A DNA stretch of 64,000 nucleotides from Siderastrea siderea (Eukaryota; Cnidaria; Anthozoa; Scleractinia; Rhizangiidae): assembly GCA_964030785.1 (NCBI GenBank), contig OZ034977.1, forward strand, positions 33,272,152-33,336,151, written 5' to 3'. Positions 36,243-47,735 of the stretch are shown piece by piece (position 1 is the stretch's first letter; each line of letters starts with the position of its first letter). The notes under the pieces are model-generated. The model saw nothing but the letters and a program-made list of their open reading frames with translations, searched no databases and was not told the DNA's origin. A program made the translations under genes and the position numbers.

Positions 36243-37391
36243 ATGGTGTACACAGGTAAAATTGATCCCTGCAAAAGGGCATATATTTTATTTTTAAGTT
36301 GTGAAAAGAATTTATCAACAAGGGAAATAGTGAAAAAATGCACTGTGTCGCGGGCCACGTCTTTAGAATCCAAAAAGAGGTGTGAATGACCATAACAAAA
36401 AAGGACAAAAGAAATATGCTGGAGGCAGACCGAAGAAATTGAGCGCGCGAGACCAAAGGACAATAATACCAACTTTGAAACATTTGCGCAAAGAAGAAGG
36501 TAACTTTTCATCCATCAAGTGAATGTTGAGAGCAGGAATAAGCGTTAAAGATGTCAGTAATCGAACTGTACGCCGACTTCTGCAGCACAAGAGATACTAT
36601 TTTCTGCAAGTGCGTAAGAAAGGTTTGCTTTCAGATAATGATGTTAAAGAGCAACTTGCCTTTGCAAAGCGTATGAAAAAGGACTATAGTCCTGATGTAT
36701 GGACAGATTCAGTAGCGTTTTATTTAGATGGTGTTAGTTTCGTTTCTATTACAAAACGAATCCCGCAGATCAAGCTAAAGCACCTCACGGACGTATTTGG
36801 CGCAAGAAATCCGAAGGACTTATGCAAGGGTGCACAGCAAAAGGAAGCAAAGTAGGCAGCGGGGGAAAGGTGATGAAATTAATTGTTGCCATTAGCCATG
36901 GTAAAGGGGTCATTGTGTGCCACAAATATGACAAGCTAAATGGCGCTTACTTTGCACAATTTGTAAATAATAATTTTGACAATATGTTTTGAAAAGCTGA
37001 TAAAAATGGATCACGCTTGTGGGTCCAAGATAACTGCACAGTGCAGAACAGTGCATGTGTAAGCAACGTTCTAGCTCTCAAAAATGCAGAGCAGCTTACG
37101 ATCCCAGCTAGAAGTGCTGACAACTGTATAGAGCTTTTTTTTCATTTAGTGAAAGTGGAACTGGAAAAGCAAGCTTTAGACTTAAATACTACACGCGAAA
37201 GGTACGAAGAATTTTCCTCGCCCGTAATTAAAACAATTAAGAAAGATTCCATTTCAAGTAGTGAACAAAATAATCCAGTCGATGCACAAACGCATGCTTT
37301 TAACAATAAAAAAGAGGGGACAAAGAACAAAGTATTGACAATGTACTTTTCAAACGGGTACAGTACAACTGACTGTGAAAGAGAAACCTAG
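36243..37391 (+). pseudogene. Tc1/mariner-like transposase pseudogene
   Basis: Starts MVYTGKIDPCKRAYILF with a helix-turn-helix region (LSTREIVKKCTVSRATS). It continues after a frameshift near 36375 as GGRPKKLSARDQRTIIPTLK, an in-frame TGA at about 36520, then LLQHKRYYFLQVRKKGLLSD and DSVAFYLDGVSF with the first catalytic Asp. A frameshift near 36755, a stop at about 36990, LWVQDNCTVQNS with the second Asp, and PARSADNCIELFFHLVK with the third acidic residue follow. The family's triad is DD-E/D. At least four lesions make it inactive. It is the likely relative of the transposase that mobilised the flanking TA-inserted elements. Confidence 0.85.
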
Positions 37392-37435
37392 CACAAAGCG
37401 TGAAATGAAAACAACAATGCCACGCGACTGCATTC

Positions 37436-37455
37436 GGGTGTGTGTGTGTGTGTGA
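37436..37455 (+). repeat. (GT)n microsatellite
   Basis: About nine GT dinucleotides after the Tc1 pseudogene. 37456-37844 has no recognisable feature. Confidence 0.9.
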
Positions 37456-37844
37456 CAGTCTCACCACGCACCGCGTGACTATTGCCTCAGCCTTAACATG
37501 GCTCTTACAACATCTGTTGCGATAAAAGTTCTCTTCTAGTGCTTTGAAATACATACAGTGTATGTCTGTACCACTAGAAATGCCTTACAAAAGGATTAAC
37601 CTGTGAAACATACGGTTGACACGAGCGTCTATATTCATTTCAACGGATAACAATGGTTAACACCGCTTGATAAAGAGAATTGATTATTGATCTTTTGTTT
37701 TATTCTGAGCCCTTGTTAACCGATGAAAAGTCGTATTTACCGTTTGTTTACCGTTCTAATATCTCCTTTTTACAAAGTTAACTGTGTAAAATGAAATGTT
37801 AATGTTCATGTCTGAAGAACAAGTTCAGCAAAGCATCTAGAACA

Positions 37845-39499
37845 TTACGGGATTTCCCTTTGTTGTTCCCGCGGGATTTGATGTGTGAAATGAAATATTT
37901 TCCATCGGACATCCATCATTTGACATTCTCTTTCATCGACAAATTCCATTCTTTGTGGTTCAAATGCCCCAACCATATCAAATGAGCAAACCTGTTTAAT
38001 TGACCCAACCATATCAAATGAGCGAACCTGTTTAAATGACAAAACCGGTTTAAATGACCCAACCAGTTCAAATTTAACAACCAGTTTAAATGGCCCAACC
38101 ATATCAAATGACCCAACCAGTTCAAATGGCCCAACTATATCAAATGAGCCGACCAGTTTAAATAAGCCAATCATATCCAAAAAGCTAACCAGATCAAATG
38201 ACCCAACCATTTCAAATGACCCAACCATATCAAATGAGGCAACCGGTTCAAATAGCCCAACAAGATCAAATGACCCAACCATTTCAAATGGCCCAACCAT
38301 ATCAAATGAGCCAACCGGTTCAAATGAAATGCAAAAAATCGGAGTGTCACTAGTTAAGAAAATGTCCTTTGCAAAATGCGTTTTTGGTGCTGGTAAGTGC
38401 ACCACATGGCCTTAGAGCATTAGTAGCATGTCATGCCACGGGATCACTTGGGGCGACTTTTGAACGTCATTCAGAAAAATGCATTCTGCGTCTTGCACTC
38501 CTACCCTGGCAAAGCTTCCAGTAGTGGGATTACAAAAAGTGTTATATATTGAAGTCGACGGATTCTTTTGCCACATTTCGCGTTGCCAGTAATCATAATA
38601 TTTCTATATTTGCCCCTTCCCCGAATCAAAAACTCTTTCACAGTGTCACGAAACACGCTTAGTGGCACCCCATTGTTTGCGAGAATTTCTTCTGCGCAAA
38701 TCTTCCATTAGCCATTGGTACATTCATTTGGTTAAGCTTCTTCCATTATCTCAATCTGGCTATTCTTCGATCGCTCCAGGTTTTTTTTACGCGTTTTCTA
38801 TTTCCCATGCTGAATTGAATATATCTTCCACCGCACGAGGTGTGCGATTAATGACAAATTAAACCAGATCCGTTTTCCCTTCCTTTTTCTGTGCACAAGC
38901 AAGAGCTTGCAGTTCCACTAGCGATTTCAGATTTTTGAACAATAATTTCTGAGACTTTTTCTTTCTTCGTCTGCTAGAGATTGATTCACCCGTATCCTCC
39001 ATTTCAACGGTCACGAGATTTTCATCATCACAAGCACGACTTGCTGCACTCATTTGCGGTTCAGTGCTGTTCTTAAGATACGGGTGATTTCGACTTTCAC
39101 TATAATTGCTGTCAGCCTTTGTAACGTACTTCCATGCACTATAATAATTGTGATGGTGGCTTGAATAACAGACAGTGATGCCATATTCACTGTGCAACTA
39201 ATTCTTTGAGGATAGCCACCGTTGATTGCGATCTAGCTTCAGCGCTAGGTAGTAATGCTCTCCGGAATTTTAATATTTCTGACGGCAACAGGACCACTGA
39301 AGATTTTTTCCGTGCCATTGCTTAACGACCTAATCACAACTAATGCAAAATCTTTGCGTGACGGGAACAGGTCAAGATTTGCGTCGCTGTAGGTCAGCAT
39401 GTAAACAGCTCTGACCTCTTTCTCACCAATCGGTTCACGAGCGTATTCTGAATCATCTGACGATGTTTCGTCGCTATGGTAAGTTCTTAAAAGATCCAT
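37845..39499 (-). pseudogene. Rep-type HUH nuclease / SF3 helicase pseudogene
   Basis: Read on the minus strand. 39499-39245 gives an N-terminal part with VYMLTYSDANLDL (Rep motif 1-like). In a shifted frame near 39255-39235 an EHYYLALKLDR segment takes the HUH position with Tyr for the second His. 39197-38859 has YSAWKYVTK, the Tyr-x-x-Lys nicking motif 3, and RRRKKKSQK. Helicase sequence follows in broken frames: a weak Walker A-like TGNAKCGK near 38555, then QDAECIFLND (Walker B region) and VIPWHDMLLML. 38405-37845 is open: VHLPAPKTHFAKDIFLTSDT, then an 18-bp minisatellite, then FVDERECQMMDVRWKIFHF. Rep proteins nick and unwind DNA for rolling-circle replication. At least five stops or frameshifts make it inactive. 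Whether it is an endogenised viral gene or transposon cargo is not settled. Confidence 0.75.
37957..38326 (-). repeat. 18-bp minisatellite inside the Rep/helicase gene
   Basis: Same unit as the large arrays at the left, in the opposite window orientation and so in the FEPVGSFDMVG reading frame of the gene. The block is bounded by ggttcaaatg at 37957-37966 and again at 38317-38326. The start-to-start distance is 360 bp, exactly 20 units. The frame stays open across it. Confidence 0.9.
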
Positions 39500-39791
39500 T
39501 TTAACTGCTGAAGGCTAGTTGTAATGATAAATCAGCCAACATAAGGCGTAATCGTCTCTAAAGTTGTTCACAAGCCGTACCCATAGTAACGTTACCAGCA
39601 AAAAAACCGGTTGATAACAAATGTAACGGGAGCTCCCCAACTGTAAAGTTAGCTGTCACATTTTTATTTTCTACTAAACTTGACGGAAATATGCATAAAA
39701 ACGATAGTCTAGGTGAATTAGACAAGAAAAAACAACAGTTCAGTTGACTGCAAGTAGACAACGTTAAGAATACATATAACCGACTTATAGA

Positions 39792-40065
39792 CAACTTCGG
39801 ACTAAACGACTTGAAACAAATTAAAAACACGCCGGTATTTCTCTATTGCCTTCAATGAAACCTTACACACTACTGAATAAGTATCTGTCCTCCCCTCTCC
39901 CCTCTTGTTTTAAGACAACAGGATTTGTGTAGGCAGGTATCATGGCCAAAACAACATTGTATGGGGGTGGGAAGGAGGGGCAATTTCTACATCTCTCGTG
40001 GTGTCCAGTTGTGGTGTTGATATTGGAATACAGGAGGTCTCTCTCAAGAGTTTTGTCCGGGGTTG
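39792..40065 (+). repeat. MITE-like direct repeat, right copy
   Basis: Same sequence and orientation as 35762-36041, with scattered substitutions and a short deletion. It ends gttttgtccggggttg followed by TA and the resumed array. 39500-39791, between the Rep pseudogene and this copy, holds nothing recognised. Confidence 0.8.
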
Positions 40066-43000
40066 TAGCTTTTCCTTTAGTCGCGGCCCCTTCAGCAGTC
40101 TATCTCGTATCGGATTTCAACTAAGGTTAAATTTCCTAAACATGCAGAATATGTCACAGATTTCGGAAGTATGGTAAAAATGGTAAGTTGACCTGTCTCT
40201 GGAATTTCTTGAGAAAACTGCTTTCTAGTGATAAAGATTAACCTACGACTTTCCCAAGTGACCGATAATGGAAAAACTTTGTTATGCGTCAGCTGGATAG
40301 CAGAGATATAGCATTCTTCGTCAATGCAAGGCTAGTTACGGTAGGCACTGAATGATGATTCCCAGATCCAGTTGAATGCTGCATCCACTTTCTCTTGAAG
40401 AAACATATTCGTTAGGGTCTGCGTTTTCTTGGAGAGTCCGATGTTTGACAAGAAGGACATGGTCGATGCAGCAATGAAGCCACGGCAACTGACTTCAACG
40501 GGTAAAACGCTGCAGGACCAGCCTTTGTAGAGAGGAGGCAATAGGTCGATGCAGGATAAGCTGCTTGACAGCGAGTTAATGCAAGGAAGGCTTCAAGAGC
40601 TGAGTTGTCTCTGTTCTCCCTCTTTTAAGCTTATACTAAGGACAGTGCTTAGCAAAGCCAGCAACTCAAGGTAACGTCCGTTTTCCATCTACGACACGAA
40701 CTTCTTGGATGAGCATGTCACGACGGCCTTTTGGTACCTGCGCGGAAAGCCAGCGATGTCCTTTATTGTTGGGCCTCAACTATCTCTTTACACTGCACCG
40801 ACGACGTCTTTTGTTCGGAGAGTAGTATCTCCTTCAGTCGCGGCCCCTTGAGCAGTCTATGAGAGGCCGGATTTCCATTAATGTTACATTTCCAAAAAAC
40901 TGCTGGCCCAGATCTATCAATTTACACCGCATTGGCTTCTGCTTCAGTTGCGGCCCCTTCAGTAGTCTATCTCATCTCAGATTTCAACTAAGGTTACATT
41001 TTGAAACATGCAGAATATGTCACAGAACCCGGACGCATTATAAAAACGTTTAGTTGACCTATTTCTGGAATCTCCTGAAAAACTGCTTCTAATTATGATT
41101 AACCTACGACTTTCTCAGTGACCGATAAAGGACAAACGTTGTTGTGCTTCAGCTGGAGAGCAGAGAAATAGCATTCTTCGTCAATGGCACCGCATGATGA
41201 TTCCCAGATCCAGGTGAATGCCGCATCCAGGTTCTCTTAGATAAACATATTTGTTAGCCGCATAGTTTTCTTGGAGAGTCCGATGTTTGAAATTAAGGAC
41301 ATGGTCGATGCAGCGATGAAGCCACGGCAACTCACTTCAAAGGGAAAAAAGCTGCAGAACCAGCTTTTGTAGAGTGGAGGTAATATGTCGATCAGGGGAA
41401 AGCTGATTCGCAGTGGCTGGATGTGAGCAACGCTTCGCCAGCTGAGTTTTCTCTGTTTTGCATCCTTCCAGCTTATACGAGGTACATTGCTTATCAAAGC
41501 CAGCAGCTCAAGCTGACATCCTTTTTTGATCGCTGACGCGAACCTCCTTGGTGACCGTCTCTCCGTGGCCTCTGGGTTCCTGCGCGAGAAGCCAACCATA
41601 TACTTTATTGCTGGGCCAGATCTATCACTTTACACGGCATCGACGATGTCTTTTGTTAACAGGCTAGCTTTTGCTTCAGTTGCCTCCCGTTCAGCAGTCT
41701 ATGTTATGCCGGATATCATCTAAGGTGAAATTCCCGGAACATGCAGAAATTGTCAGAACCCTTGAGGCATTTTAAAAACGGTTATTTCACTAGTCTCTGG
41801 AATCCCTTGAAAAAACTACTTTCTAGTAATGAAGAATAACCTACGAATTTGTCAGTGACGGATAATGGACAAACTTTGTTATGTATCAGCTGGATAGCAG
41901 AGAAGTTGAATTCTTTTTCAATGCAAGGTTAGTTACGTTAAGAACTGCATGATGATTTCCAGATCTAGTTGAATGCTGTATCCACCTTCTCGTGGAGAGA
42001 CATAATCGTTAGCCACATAGACAAGAAGAACATGGTCGATGCAGCTACGATGGTCGATGCAGGGCAACTGACTTCAACCGCTCAAACGCTGTCGAACCAG
42101 ATTTTGTGGAGAGGAGGTAATAGGTCGATCCAGGAGGAAGCTGATTAGCAGAGCCTCGATGTGAGGATGGCTTCGCCAGCTGTTTTCTCTGTTCTGCCTC
42201 TTTCCAACTTATACCAAGTACACTGTTTAGAAAGGCCAACAGCTCAAGCTGACCTCCCTTTTTCATCGATGACGGGAACCTCCTCGGTGACCGCTTCACG
42301 GAGGCCTTTTGGTTCCTTGCGCGAAAGGCCAGCGATGTACTGTATTGCTTGGCCGCTGCAGGACCAGCTTTTGTAGAGAGGAGGTATAAGCTCGATCAGG
42401 AGAAAGCTGATTTGCAATGGCTCGATTTGAGCAAGGCTTCATTCGCTGAGTTTTCCCTGTTCTGCCTCTTTTTAGCTTTTACCAAGTACCGTGCTTATCA
42501 ATGCCAGCAGCTCAAGCTGACCTCCTCGATGACCATCTCCCAGCGGCCTTTTGGTTCCTTCGCAAAAAGCCATCGATGTACTTTATTGCTTGGCTAGATC
42601 TATCACTTAACACCGCACAGACGATTTTTCAAGGCTAGCTTCTGCGTCAGTCGCGACCCCTTTAGCAGTCTACCTCATGTCTGATTTCAGCTAAAGTTAC
42701 ACTTCCGAAATATGCATGATATGTCACAGACGCCGGAAGCATTATAAAAACGGTAAGTTCACCTTTCCCTGGAATCTCTAAAAACTGCTATCTAGTAATT
42801 AAAATGAACTACCACTTTGTCAGTGACCGATAATGGACAAACTTTGTTATGCGTCAGCTGGATAGGAGAGAAATAGCGGTCTTCGTCAATGCAAGGTTAG
42901 TTACGTTAAGCACTGCATGATGATTCCCATATCCAGTTAAATCCTGCATCCACTTTCTCTTTCTGAAACATAATCGTTAGCGTCTGAGTTTTCTTCGAGA

Positions 43001-44711
43001 GGCCGATGTTTGACAAGACGAACATGGTCGATGCAGCGATGAAGCCACGACAACTGACTTCAACGCATCAAACGCTGCAGGACCAGCTTTTGTTGAGAAG
43101 AGGTAAGGGGTCGATCCACGCGAAAGCTGATTCGCATTGGCTCGATGTCAGCAAGGCTTCCCCAGATTTTTTTCTGTTCTGCTTCTTTCTAGCTTATACC
43201 AAGTACAGTCCTTAGCAAAGCCAGCAGCTCAAGCCTACCTTCTTTTTTCATTGATGACGCGAACTTCGTCGGTGACCGTCTAACCGAGGAACTTTGGATA
43301 CTGCGCGAAAAGCCAGCTCTGTTCTTTATTGGCCAGAGCCATTACCATACACGGCAGCGACGATGTCTTTTGTTAGGAGGCTCCCATGTGCTTCAGGCGC
43401 GGCCTGTTTAGCAGTCTATGTTAGGCCGGATAACAACTAAGGTTACATTTCCTGAAAAGGCAGGATATGTCACAGACACCGGAATCATTATAAAAACAGT
43501 TATTTGACCTGTCTCTGGAATCTCTTAAAAAAACTACTTGCTGCTTCCACTTTCTCTTGGAGAAAAATAATTGTTTGCCACATAGTTCTCTTAAAGACTC
43601 TGATGTTTGACATGGTCGATGCAGGAAACAAGCCACGGCAACTGACTTCAACGGGTAAAAAGCTGCAGGACCAGCTCTTGTAGAGAGGAGGTAATAGGTC
43701 GATCCAGCAAAAAGCTGAATGGCTCGATGTCAGCAGCTTTTTCTGTTCTTCCTCTTTCCAACTTATACTAAGTACAATGCTTAGCAAGGCCAGCAGCTCG
43801 AGCTGACCTCCTTTTTTCATCGATGACGCGTACCTCCTCGATGACAATCTCACGTCCGCCTTTTGGTTCTTGCGAGAAGAGCCAGCGATGTACTCTATTC
43901 CTTGGCCAGATCTATTACTTTACACCGCACTGACGATGTCTTTTGTTCGGAGGCTAGCGGCAATTCAGCAGTCTATCTCATGTCGGATTTCAACTAAGGC
44001 TACCTTTCCAAAACATGCAGAATATGTCACAGACACCGGAAACGGTGTATAGCAGAGAAATAGCATTCTTTGTCAATACAAGGTCAGTTACGTTAAGCAC
44101 TGCATCATGATTCCCATATACAGTTTAATGCTGGATCCACTTTCTCTTAAAGAAACATAATCGTTAGCTGCAGAGTTTTTTGGAGAGTCCGATGTTTGAC
44201 AGGAAGGACATGGGCTCAAGCTCACTGCCCTTTTTCATCGATGACGCGAACCTCCTCGGTGACCGTCTCACGGAGGCTTTTCGTTTTCTGCGCGAAAGGC
44301 CAGCGATTTATTCTATTGCTTGGCCAGATCTGCTACTTTACACGGCACTGACGATGTCTTTTGTTTGGAGGCTACCTTTTGCTTCTGTCACGGCCCCTTC
44401 AGCGTCTATCTCATATAGCATTATAAAAACAATTAGTTGACCTGGCTGTGAAACCTCCTAACGAAACTACTTTTAAGTAATGAAGATTAACCTACGACTT
44501 TGTTAGTGACTGATAATGGACAAACTTTGTTATGCGTCAGCTGGATAGCAGAGAAAGAGCAGTCTTCGTCAAGGCAAGGTCAGTTACGTTAAGCACTGCA
44601 TGATGATTCCCAGATGAAGGGGAATGCTGCGTCCACTTTCTCTTGGAGAAACATATTCCATAGCGTCTGAGTTTTCCAAGAGAGTCCGATGTTTCAAAAG
44701 AAGAAATTTGT

Positions 44712-45705
44712 CGATAAATAAATGATAAACAAAAGTTCACCGTACTGCGTTGCACTAACTCAGATGAAAATATTAAAAACAGTAGGTAGTGAAGTGCCAA
44801 AAATGTTCTTTTCAAAGCCAAACGTTTCGGGTTTAGCCCTTCATCAGTGGCATATAAACGACTTTCAAATTAAGCGTGACAACAACCATTACGTAAGAGA
44901 AAATATAAAACGTTTGTTGCAGGAGAAGAGCACGCGCAATGAAAGACGCGCCCTCGTGTAAGTTTTAAATGAAAGAAAGGTTAATATTCAACCCGCGTGG
45001 TCGCGCAGTTCCAAACGTGTAGATTAGCCGCTTTTCCATTCTTTTCCAGTGGATGTTACTACCGGTGCAGAGCTTAATACCACGAACCTCAGAGTAGGAC
45101 AAAGTGTGGTCTAAGCCATTAAGGTGCTCAGCAACGGAAAAACCGGGAAATTTCAGGTGTTGTCCGAAACATTCTCAGAGGGTTCGACTGGTTTCTCCAA
45201 TGCAGAGAGCAGGTCAGCGACGGCACAAGATGCAGTAAACTAAGTTGCGGGAATGGCAGCTGAAATGTTCTTCGATGTTGATGGTACAATTAAGGCCGTA
45301 AAAAAATTTACTGAGGAGTTAACATGTTGACAAGTACGGCATCGTGGATGGTTGTAAGGAACGGTACCTGCGGGATCTGCGGCTTTACTTCCAACGGTGG
45401 TGTAAACCAACACGTTTCTAATGCTGCGATCTCGGCAATATGCTACGAGCGGGCCACCAGTAAAGATCCGCCCGATCTCTGGGTCGTTGTTAAGGATCTG
45501 GAAGTTGTCAAATACGATTCTCTTGGTTTTTCATTGAGGGGGTGGTATGTAAGTACCAATGGTATCCTTCCAACTTGGCTGTTTTCTTTTCTGTGGCTAT
45601 AGGTGGTGTCGTGCCTGTTGATGCTGCTTATTTTCCTCAGATCTTCACAGAGTAAGTCAGAGTGATAGCCTTACTCTCGAAAGAAGCCACACATCTCTTA
45701 CGCTC
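44712..45705 (-). mobile_element. Penelope-like element fragment P3
   Basis: Minus-strand fragment colinear with P2, at the same position within an array unit. It contains degenerate Cys-cluster and GIY-YIG coding sequence (45480-45150), the C-terminal region, and the 3' tail from about 45000 down to 44712. Frames are more broken than in P2. Confidence 0.75.
44818..44852 (-). ncRNA. hammerhead-ribozyme-like core in P3
   Basis: CTGATGA (44847-44841), stem II agggctaaacccg, and GAAA (44828-44825). One stem II change (GCTAAACCC for GCTAAGCCC) weakens a pair or turns it into G-T/A-C wobble. Cleavage site not assigned. Confidence 0.45.
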
Positions 45706-46815
45706 TAGAACATGGTCAATGCAGCGATGAAGCTATGGCAACTGGTTCAACGGGAAAAACGCTGCAAGACCAGCTATTTTTAGAGAGGAGGTAATAGGTC
45801 GATCCAGGATGAAGCTGATTCGCAGTGGCCCGATGACATCCTTTTTTCGTCGATGACGCAAGCTTCTTCGATGACTATCTCACGGCGGCCTTTTGGTTAC
45901 TGCGCGGACAGACAGTCTTTTTCAGGCCGGATATCAGCTAAATTTACATTTCTTGCAGAGACCGGAAGAATTATAAGGACGGTTTTTTGACCTGTGTCTG
46001 CAATCTCATAAAAAATACTTTCTAGTAATGAAAAATAACCTACCACTTTGCCAAGTGACCGATAATTGACAAACTTTATTATGCATCAGCTGGATAGCGG
46101 AGAAATAGGATTTTTCGTCAATGCAAGGTTAGTTACGTTAAGCACTGCATTATGATTCAAAGATCCAGTTGAATGCTGCATCCACCTTCTCTTGGAGAAA
46201 CATAATCGTTAGCCGCATGGTTTTGTTGGAGAGTCTGATGTTCGACAGGAAGGACATGGTCGATGCAGCGATGTAGGCATGGAACTGACTTCAACCGGTC
46301 AAACGCTGTCGAAACAGCCTTTGTGGAGAGGAGGTAATAGGTCTATCCAGGAGGAGGCTGATGGGTAGTGCCTAGAGGAGACCAAGGCTTCGCCACCTGT
46401 TTTCTCTGTTCTGCCTCTTTCGAACTTATACCAAGTACAGTGCTTTGAAAAGGCAGCAGCTCAAGCTGACTCCCTTTTTCATCAATGACGCCAACTTCCT
46501 TGGTCACCGTCTCACGTAGGCCTTCTGGTTGCTTAGATCTATTACTTTACTGACGATGTCTTCTGTTCGAAGGCTAGCTCTTGCTGCTTTCACGGCGCCT
46601 TCAGCAGTCTATCTCATGTCGGATTTCGCTAAGGTTGCATTATCGAAACATGCAGAATATGTCACAGACACCGGAAGCATTATAAAAACGGTACGTACCC
46701 CTCTCCTGGAATCCACTGAAAAAATGCTTTCTAGTAATGAGGATTAACCTACGACTTTATCAGTGACCGATAATGGACAAAGTTTGTTATGCGTCAGCTG
46801 GATAGCAGAGAAGTA

Positions 46816-47735
46816 GTTCACAGTAGTGCGTGCCACTAATCCAGATGAAAATATTAAAAACAGAAGGTAGTGAAGTGCCAAAAATGTCCTTTTAAAGCCA
46901 AACGTTTCCGGCTTAGCTCTTCATCAGTGGCATATGAACGACTTTCAAATTACGCGTGACAACAACCGTTGTGTGAGAGAAAATGTATAACGTTTGTTGG
47001 ATAAGAAGAGGACGCGTAACGATGGACACGCCCATGTGTAAGAAAAGTTAATGTTCATTCTGCGTGGTCGCGCAGTTCCAAGTCTGAAGATAAGCCGCGA
47101 TTTCAGTCTTTTCCGGTGGATGTTATTACCGGTGCGGAGCTTAGTACCACGAATCTTGCCGTCGGACAAAGTGTGGTCTAAGCCATTAAAGTGCAACGGG
47201 GAAACCAGGAAATTTTTTCTCAATGCTTCTAAGGTTTTCTCCGAAACGTTGTCCGAGTTTTCGACTGGTTTCCCCGATGTTGGGAGAAGGGCAGCGACGG
47301 CACGAGATGCAGTCAACTAAGGTGCTGGAATGGCAGCTGAAATGTTCTTCGATGTTGACAAGTACAGCATATTGGATGCTTGCACGGAACGGTACCAGCA
47401 GGATCTGCGGATTGACTTCCAGCGGTGGTGTGAACGAACACGTTTGTAATGTTGTGATCTAGGCAATATGCTACGAGCGCGCCCTGAGTAAAGATAAGCC
47501 CGGTCTCTGGGTCGTTGTTAAGGATCCGGCAGTTGTTAAGTAAAATTTTCTTGATTTTTTCATTGAGGGGATGGTAAGTAAGTACCAATGGTTCCCTCCC
47601 AGCTTGGCTGTTTTCCTCTCTGTGGCTATAGGTGGTGTCGTGCCTGTTAATACTGCTTATTTTCCTCAGAACTTTACGGAGTAAGTCAGAGGGAGAGCCT
47701 TGCTCTAGAAAGAAGCCACACATCTCTTGCGCTCT
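46816..47735 (-). mobile_element. Penelope-like element fragment P4
   Basis: Minus-strand partner of P1 within the segmental duplication. 47723-47313 is the best-preserved coding piece: CGFFLEQGSPSDLLRKVLRK, LVLTYHPLNEKIKKILLNNC, NDPETGLIFTQGALVAYCLD and GTVPCKHPICCTC. 47316-46945 encodes the C-terminal LKALRKNFLVSPLHFNGLDH-type segment and FRLGTARPRRMNINFSY. A frameshift separates the two over the GIY-YIG core. The left boundary is a deletion in the array (agagaa/gtagttcac). Confidence 0.78.
46898..46932 (-). ncRNA. hammerhead-ribozyme-like core in P4
   Basis: CTGATGA (46927-46921), agagctaagccgg, and GAAA (46908-46905). Stem II here is mismatched relative to P1 and P2, so this copy is probably inactive. 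Confidence 0.4.

Larger units (their letters stand above)
35762..40065. mobile_element. 4.3-kb composite Tc1-type segment inserted at a TA in the array
   Basis: The array unit is interrupted between ggaagcTA and TAgcttttcc; removing the segment and one TA restores the normal ggaggctagcttctgc order. The outer ends are inverted: CAACTTCGGACAAAAC on the left and, as complement, CAACCCCGGACAAAAC on the right. Each end is part of a ~280-bp sequence present twice in direct orientation (35762-36041 and 39792-40065), each with its own TIR-like ends. Between them lie a decayed Tc1 transposase and a decayed Rep/helicase gene. Either two MITEs moved the interval as one unit, or the segment is a Tc1-type element with complex ends. 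Confidence 0.75.
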
